DNA of 50,118 nt from Tychonema sp. LEGE 07203 (GTDB taxonomy: Bacteria > Cyanobacteriota > Cyanobacteriia > Cyanobacteriales > Microcoleaceae): assembly GCF_015207285.1 (NCBI RefSeq), contig NZ_JADEXD010000025.1, forward strand, positions 1 through 50,118, read 5' to 3'. Below, piece by piece: positions 45,251-50,118 of the stretch. The notes under the pieces are model-generated. The model was not told the origin of the DNA and made no database searches. It saw nothing but the letters and a program-made list of their open reading frames with translations. The position numbers and the translations under genes were made by a program. The number at the start of each line of letters is the position of its first letter. Position 1 is the stretch's first letter.

Positions 45251-45365
45251 ATCGACGTATGAAATCCCACAACCCAACACGAATGTAGAGACGCGAAATT
45301 TCGCGTCTCTACAAGGGGAGAGGACATCATGCCAAATTCTTTTCATCCCTCAAATCAGCAACGCC
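45240..45365. mobile_element. IS1-related MITE, full copy
   Basis: 126 bp with ends GGCGTTGCTGA and TCAGCAACGCC. The centre holds a perfect 28-bp palindrome (45285-45312, core GAGACGCGAAATTTCGCGTC). The ends equal those of the IS1-family element at 38289-39145, so that type of transposase could mobilise it. It separates moaD from the ion channel gene. Confidence 0.88.
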
Positions 45366-45389
45366 TGCTTTTTTAACAGTAATAACAGC

Positions 45390-46211
45390 ATGAATACCAT
45401 CAACCAACCTGAAAAAGGGGAACTGAAGAAAGAGCGAAGTGAGTTGCTGCAACAGGTAGAAGAATGGCTAGAAACCCCCATGCTGGTGCTAGGCTTTGCA
45501 TGGCTAGTGCTGTTAGTCGTCGATCTGATTTGGGGATTAAATCCCCTACTTCAAGTTATCAGCAATGTCATCTGGATTATCTTTACTGTGGACTTCGTGG
45601 TGACATTCACTTTAGCTCCACATAAGCTCGCCTATCTCAAGCACAACTGGCTAACCGTTATTTCCTTAGCGCTACCAGCCTTGCGGGTCTTCCGAATCGT
45701 GCGGGTGATGCGTCTGTTACGGGCTACTCGTGGATTGCGGTTAGTACGTCTTATCGGTTCGCTCAATCGCGGGATGGGTGCGCTTCGGGCGAGCATGGGT
45801 CGTCGTGGCTTTGGCTACATAATCGCTCTGACTGCGATCGTCACACTGGTAGGAGCTGCTGGGATGTATGCTTTTGAAAGCAAAACTCCCGATGGGCAAG
45901 GCTTCAGTGACTACGCCACTGCCCTGTGGTGGACAGCGATGCTCATAACAACATTGGGTTCGGAATACTGGCCCCACACTCCAGAGGGGCGTATTCTCTG
46001 CTTTATCCTAGCGCTGTATGCTTTTTCGGTGTTTGGTTACGTTACGGCAACCTTGGCAACTTTCTTCGTCGGTCGCGATGCTGAAAATGATGAGGCAGAA
46101 GTCGCGGGTGCTAAATCTATTGAAGCACTTCGCCAAGAAATCATCGGGCTGCGTGCTGATATCCAGGCTTTATCCACTCAGAACCTAGAACAAGAGAAAA
46201 AGTCAAGCTGA
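45390..46211 (+). CDS. Voltage-gated-type ion channel with an unusual pore sequence
   Basis: 273 residues with the six-helix plan. S1 is around LVLGFAWLVLLVVDLIWGL and S2-S3 around NVIWIIFTVDFVVTFTL. S4 is the arginine-rich LRVFRIVRVMRLLRATRGLR (about 95-115), with Arg every third residue as in voltage sensors. S5 is YIIALTAIVTLVGAAGMYAF, and S6 is ILCFILALYAFSVFGYVTAT. The pore loop reads WWTAMLITTLGSEYWPHTPE, so the potassium filter TVGYGD is replaced by TLGSEYW. The cytoplasmic C-terminus ends in a coiled coil. Ion selectivity cannot be predicted. Inner-membrane location. Confidence 0.85.
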   Translation: MNTINQPEKGELKKERSELLQQVEEWLETPMLVLGFAWLVLLVVDLIWGLNPLLQVISNVIWIIFTVDFVVTFTLAPHKLAYLKHNWLTVISLALPALRVFRIVRVMRLLRATRGLRLVRLIGSLNRGMGALRASMGRRGFGYIIALTAIVTLVGAAGMYAFESKTPDGQGFSDYATALWWTAMLITTLGSEYWPHTPEGRILCFILALYAFSVFGYVTATLATFFVGRDAENDEAEVAGAKSIEALRQEIIGLRADIQALSTQNLEQEKKSS

Positions 46212-46255
46212 GACTGGTCTTTTGTAACGGGCTACTTCCTGAAGTAATAATCCTC

Positions 46256-46357
46256 TAAGTACATGGACAGAAATATTTACACAAATATAATTTTATAAAG
46301 CTCACAGGAAGAGAATTTCAGATTCTATTTTGTGTAATTAATTCTGTGCAACTACTT
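46256..46357. mobile_element. MITE of the TAAGTAGT family, copy 2, interrupted at its tip
   Basis: The left end starts TAAGTACATGGACAG (46256 on) and the right end is TGTGTAATTAATTCTG then GCAACTACTT (46331-46357), matching copy 1 at 35553-35657. The last bases of its right end, GCAACTACTT, reappear at 47661 followed by A, because the IS4-family element inserted there and duplicated them. Confidence 0.85.
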
Positions 46358-47660
46358 CTTAGTGGTGCAGAAAACTCCTGAGATGCTTAAGGAGCGTAGA
46401 GAATCATAGTTAATGGAGAAAAGGGGCTTGCGCCGTGGTTCGATTGTTTTAGCGAAAAACAAATCCACGTAAAATAATGGCTACACCCCAACTCTATCGT
46501 CAACTACTCGGACAACTTGGTCAATGGATTGTCCCCAAAGATTTTCGCCATCTGAAGAACTGTGCAGAGATTGTAGCAGCAATATTAGAATCGGAAAGTG
46601 CTTGCGCTTCCCACTGGATTCCTTACCTAAGCCATCGGGACTGCCAAGCCCGTAGCCATATGGAGCGACTTAGCTACTTCATGAATAATCCAGCAATTAG
46701 CGATAAAGTGTTGTATGTGCCATTGATTAAACAATTTCTCAAAGAATGGATAGGGCAAGAACTAATTCTAGTCATAGATACCAGTATGTTTTGGGACACT
46801 TATTGCCTGATTGAAGTATGTGTGGCGTGGGGCGGTCGCTCTATCACTCTGGCTCAAACTGTGATTAAACATGGTAGTTCTACAATTAGTTTCGAGCAAT
46901 ATCTACCCGTGTTAGAAGCAGCTAAATCTCGACTACCAACAGACTCAAAGCCAACTTTACTGGCTGACAGAGGCTTTGAACATGGAGAGCTGATGCGGTG
47001 GCTCACAGCACAGCAGTGGAACTGGGGCATTAGAGTCAAATCTAATCTCCAAATCACCTTGGCTAATGGCAAGACACAATCTTTGAAGGAATTATTTCCA
47101 CCTAAAGACCAAGTGTATTTATTTTCAGGCATTAAAGTGCTTGGTGATGTAGAGTGCAATTTAGGAACGGCTAACTGTCGTGGAGTGAAAGAACCTTGGG
47201 CCGTACTGACAAATACACCCTTATCACTACAAACATTCCAACTATATGGCAAAAGATTTGGCGGAATTGAACCTCGATTTAAAGATTATAAGTCTGGCAC
47301 TTTTGATATCTTACGGTCGAAGATTAGGGACGCTAAAGCTTTGAGTAATTTATTAATGATGATAGAAATTGCTGAAATATTAGCAATTAGATTGGGATTG
47401 ATAGTGATAGAAACCAGCTCCAGAAGTAAGATAGATTGGCATGGTGAAAGAGGTTTAAGCCTTTTACAGCTTGGTATCAGAGCTATGAAAAGTTTATGTC
47501 ATCAAGCTCGTTTAATTCCACTTCTCACGCCCATTCCTTGGGTGAAAATTCCTCCCGCTTGTGCTTCTATCCAAAAACTAGCGAAGTTAGAGCGGCGGAT
47601 TGAATTTTCTAAAGTTATGTCATTTTCTTCTTAACAAAAATAGTTTTCTGCACCACTAAG
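46358..47660 (+). mobile_element. Intact IS4-family insertion sequence
   Basis: A 1303-bp element with perfect 19-bp terminal inverted repeats (CTTAGTGGTGCAGAAAACT at 46358-46376; its inverse at 47642-47660). A perfect 10-bp target duplication, GCAACTACTT, lies at 46348-46357 and 47661-47670. One transposase gene fills it. The perfect ends and duplication suggest a recent insertion. Confidence 0.96.
46477..47634 (+). CDS. IS4-family DDE transposase
   Basis: 385 residues, uninterrupted. The DDE triad is visible: LVIDTSMFWD (first Asp, about 102), LLADRGFEHG (second Asp, about 164), and the IS4 signature YGKRFGGIEPRFKDYK with Tyr, Arg, the catalytic Glu and Lys (about 254-269). The spacing between Arg and Glu is one residue longer than in the textbook Y-R-E-K motif. 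It cuts and pastes the element that contains it and should be active as far as the sequence shows. Confidence 0.94.
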   Translation: MATPQLYRQLLGQLGQWIVPKDFRHLKNCAEIVAAILESESACASHWIPYLSHRDCQARSHMERLSYFMNNPAISDKVLYVPLIKQFLKEWIGQELILVIDTSMFWDTYCLIEVCVAWGGRSITLAQTVIKHGSSTISFEQYLPVLEAAKSRLPTDSKPTLLADRGFEHGELMRWLTAQQWNWGIRVKSNLQITLANGKTQSLKELFPPKDQVYLFSGIKVLGDVECNLGTANCRGVKEPWAVLTNTPLSLQTFQLYGKRFGGIEPRFKDYKSGTFDILRSKIRDAKALSNLLMMIEIAEILAIRLGLIVIETSSRSKIDWHGERGLSLLQLGIRAMKSLCHQARLIPLLTPIPWVKIPPACASIQKLAKLERRIEFSKVMSFSS

Positions 47661-47689
47661 GCAACTACTTACTAGAGTGTCGATCGCCC

Positions 47690-48052
47690 TCAATCTCCTT
47701 CAACTTCTACCACCAACTCATACACCCTCAGACTCGGATGTTCGCCAATCAACCGCCAGTCATATCCTTCAACCGTTGGGGTAGGTCGCGCTCCTTGGCG
47801 GTACAGGAATATCGGCTCGTTTCTCATCAATGCCGTGAATATCTCTCGCTCTCTGTCTTTGCCATCATCCCAGATTAGGTGAGCTTTGCCGAAGTACCCA
47901 GCGCTCATCAAACTAGCAAAGAGCCATTCCATGAGAGCTTGCTGCTCGTCTTGGTTAAGCGTGGATTGACCATAAGTGTCGATTATGGGGATTTTGGATT
48001 TGGGCTTGAGTGATGCGATGAGGGCGGTGGCGAGGTTGCGATATTTTTTCAT
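47690..48052 (-). CDS. Hypothetical protein
   Basis: 120 residues from ATG 48052. It reads MEWLFASLMSAGYFGKAHLI then WDDGKDREREIF and GYDWRLIGEHPSLRVYELVV; soluble, acidic, with no signal peptide. No family recognised. It ends just right of the IS4-family element, to which it is unrelated. Confidence 0.55.
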   Translation of the reverse strand: MKKYRNLATALIASLKPKSKIPIIDTYGQSTLNQDEQQALMEWLFASLMSAGYFGKAHLIWDDGKDREREIFTALMRNEPIFLYRQGARPTPTVEGYDWRLIGEHPSLRVYELVVEVEGD

Positions 48053-48321
48053 TGGTCGGTGGAGATGCGTCTACCAAATATTATGCAATCACACAGCGAC
48101 TTGGAAAAAATCTGGCATCAACTCAATCTCTACTAAGCATTGGGTTTACAGAAATTAAGTGTGGTGCGTCAATTTTGTTGAGTAACATCTACAACTTTTG
48201 CCTCCAGTCATAAATAAAAATGAGTTAAACTACTAGGCGAACTGTTTGAGAGTACAACTTTGGAGATGGGTTTTTCGATCGCACCACGATTGAGACTCTT
48301 TACAACTTGGCACTTGCTATA

Positions 48322-48897
48322 CTATCGCCTTGACATTGTAAATCTTAGCCCGTTAGTAATCTGGCGAATGTGTTCCTTGTTAGCATACAACAGGAGGTGA
48401 TTGTAGTTTGCCCCATTCAGGCGAATCGGTGTGGGATAGCGGACAATGAGCGTTGCCATTCTTTCCATAGCCGGATCTTGATCAGATGAAGGCAAAATTA
48501 AACAGGCTGGGCGACCCTGGATTTGTAACTTCTGCACCTGGGGACGAGTACCATAGGGATTTAGTCTATGATTCAGTGCATCCTTACAAACATTTTGAAT
48601 CGTTGACGGCGACGGTGACGACAACCCCATTATCTGGAAGAATCCATCAGCACCGCTAAAGCGTTCTTCATAGCCCTGGGTACGTCCCCAATTGCTGGGG
48701 TAGCTCAAGCTAACACCATACGTCGAATTCTTATATTGCTTTGTACTGGAAGCAGGTTTACGTGAAACTTGATTTTGACTAACTGATGGGGAAAGCTGAC
48801 TGCTACTGCTACCAGGAGAGAGTATTCCCGTTAGCGGCACGAAGGTTAGAAGTCCTAGGCTACACAAGAGTGAATATCGATAAACAATGTTTTTCAT
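48322..48897 (-). CDS. Exported protein of unknown function, PsbP-like character
   Basis: 191 residues. The signal peptide is MKNIVYRYSLLCSLGLLTFV followed by a Ser/Pro-rich linker to about 50. The mature domain opens with YKNSTYGVSLSYPSNWGRTQ and contains GADGFFQIMGLSSP and LQIQGRPACLILPSSDQ, the strand pattern seen in PsbP-like and related small periplasmic domains. I regard the fold hint as weak. The gene stands alone. Confidence 0.6.
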   Translation of the reverse strand: MKNIVYRYSLLCSLGLLTFVPLTGILSPGSSSSQLSPSVSQNQVSRKPASSTKQYKNSTYGVSLSYPSNWGRTQGYEERFSGADGFFQIMGLSSPSPSTIQNVCKDALNHRLNPYGTRPQVQKLQIQGRPACLILPSSDQDPAMERMATLIVRYPTPIRLNGANYNHLLLYANKEHIRQITNGLRFTMSRR

Positions 48898-49051
48898 GGA
48901 TTTTCTCGAAATGCTCTAGAGGGCTTATGCAAACAGCCAGAAATCAGGCTTTTTTCAAGGACTGTTTAGTTATTCAACAATCTCTGTGAATTGGAACAAT
49001 CCCGAACTGTTACTGATACCTTCCACTCGCATTTACCTATATCCGGTTTAA

Positions 49052-49213
49052 ATGAGGATGGGAGCTTTAGAAATTCAGTTTGCTAAGATTCGAGATGCGG
49101 AAACAGCACTGGTGCGCTCTGCTTTGCAACATTGCTACCAACCTCTACTACATTTACGGTTATTAACCGGATTTGACATCTTTCTTACTTTTCCGGTTCG
49201 CAGGGTCAAATAA
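49052..49213 (+). CDS. Short open frame of doubtful reality
   Basis: 53 codons from ATG 49052: RMGALEIQFAKIRDAETALV, then RSALQHCYQPLLHLRLLTGF. The start reads like a normal helical protein, but length and lack of context leave it uncertain; it may be the head of a broken gene. Confidence 0.25.
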   Translation: MRMGALEIQFAKIRDAETALVRSALQHCYQPLLHLRLLTGFDIFLTFPVRRVK

Positions 49214-49273
49214 TACTATCTTGAGTAAGTTGGTATAAGGTGGACAAGGACAGCAGAGGGTATCTTGCGAGAT

Positions 49274-49747
49274 TTAGAGAGCTGTTTTAAGACTTATCAA
49301 CCAAACGACCGAATTAACAGCCAACAAAAAGGTATAAAAAATATAGATTGATGGAGCGCACATAGCTCGACCTAAAGAAGGCATTTTCAGGGTTTTCAAA
49401 GAACCGAGCGGGTAAACTAGACCTTCCGGTATAGAACGGGTATTAAAACTTTCATCTAAAGCCCTTTCATTATTCAAGAATTCGGTAACTTCAGCGGCTC
49501 TTTGCATATAATAAAATTGCACCCTCCAATAGGTAGCTTCTAAAAACCAAAAACCAAAAATTATAACGTATCCCAGCGGAGCTAACGAATTTATTTTGCT
49601 GGCAAAAACCCAACCAATTAACGCTACCCAAATGGTAATTGCTGCCGTTTTTACCTGCTGCTAAATTGTACTGAAGTTAGCTATTTTTTTCTCTAGTTCC
49701 TCTGCTCCTTTTTCCAGCATGGCTAGCTGAAATTCAAATCGATCCAT
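49274..49747 (-). pseudogene. Small membrane protein gene with an in-frame amber codon
   Basis: From ATG 49747 the frame reads MDRFEFQLAMLEKGAEELEK, then KIANFSTI and TAG at 49661-49663. Without any shift it continues QQVKTAAITIWVALIGWVFA and YVIIFGFWFLEATYWRVQFY to EVTEFLNNERALDESFNTRS and a last hydrophobic helix, stopping at 49274. The coherent reading on both sides of TAG (a cytoplasmic helix, two membrane segments, a soluble loop and a final membrane segment) shows one gene split by a nonsense mutation. The family function is unknown to me. Confidence 0.7.
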
Positions 49748-49815
49748 ATTTGATTCGGGGATGGCTGATTGTTCCTCTATGATTTCTAACTTTAAAATAC
49801 CAAATTCCAGCAGTT

Positions 49816-50016
49816 TTACTTCCCAAAAGGCTGTCCCCACCACTGCCAGCACTCCTTATTAAAAGGCGATCGCCACTTGTAGATAAGCTCTGACTCTAGT
49901 TGCAGCCGCTGTTTGCGGTTACTCGGAGCTCCGTACCAAAATGCAATAGCTACACTCACATCCAGGGAGTAGCGGCGGTGCAGTTCGATGTAACTGAGAT
50001 CTTGCACCATTCTCAA
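49816..50016 (-). pseudogene. C-terminal part of a GIY-YIG-like nuclease, truncated
   Basis: The frame ends RLQLESELIYKWRSPFNKEC then WQWWGQPFGK. The block LESELIYKW-x-PFNKE is what the C-terminal half of GIY-YIG nucleases shows, including the metal-binding Glu. The N-terminal GIY...YIG strands are absent, and a stop codon lies just upstream in frame. It directly precedes the split membrane-protein gene on the same strand. Family call is moderate. Confidence 0.5.
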
Positions 50017-50118
50017 TTAGCCCTTGCATTTTGTGCCAAAATATGAAAAAAAGGACGTATAAACAATGTGATAAGTTAATGTTAACCATCCTTAATTACG
50101 CTCAAGCATTAGTCTATA

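Overview
The window looks like a filamentous cyanobacterium of the Oscillatoriales type. HIP1 octamers (GCGATCGC) are scattered throughout, heptanucleotide tandem repeats occur inside and between genes, and there is a typical cyanobacterial trifunctional Ser/Thr kinase–ATPase–histidine kinase, a NucA-type nuclease with its NuiA-type inhibitor, and many small inverted-repeat elements. I cannot tell whether this is a chromosome with an integrated plasmid-like segment or a large plasmid; the parA cassette argues that at least the middle had a plasmid past.

Left part (1-19.8 kb): a structured end that may be an IS200/IS605 remnant, a CoiA-like zinc-ribbon protein, a tyrosine recombinase, and then a complete eight-gene BREX operon in the order brxE-brxA-brxB-brxC-pglX-pglZ-brxD-brxHI. 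That is the gene order defined as type 6 BREX. The genes are packed or overlapping and so probably form one transcription unit. PglX is the adenine methyltransferase, PglZ the phosphatase-fold protein, BrxC and BrxD are ATPases, and BrxHI is an Lhr-like helicase. Two points stand out. A short direct repeat brackets the operon, and pglX carries a 7-bp tandem repeat in frame, where gain or loss of one unit would truncate the protein.

Middle part (19.8-34 kb): an accessory region rich in debris. It holds two decayed copies of a second tyrosine recombinase, an ApeA-type HEPN defence protein, a PLD-like nuclease, paralogous secreted proteins, a nonsense-mutated phage-type lysozyme, several MITEs (one with a clear 10-bp target duplication), a GC-richer ABC exporter, and a small parA/RHH partition cassette with a truncated parA duplicate and flanking arrays of a CATTTGAATG-like motif.

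Right part (34-50.1 kb): a NucA-like lipoprotein nuclease and a NuiA-like inhibitor, an RTX-like repeat protein, a decayed IS1-family element and MITEs sharing its ends, the giant kinase, a MoaD-like protein, an ion channel with a non-canonical pore sequence, an intact IS4-family element inserted in the tip of a MITE, and several small or broken genes. I saw no rRNA, tRNA or CRISPR array. The defence content (BREX, ApeA, perhaps the PLD protein) and the dense mobile debris make 1-34 kb a defence or accessory island.
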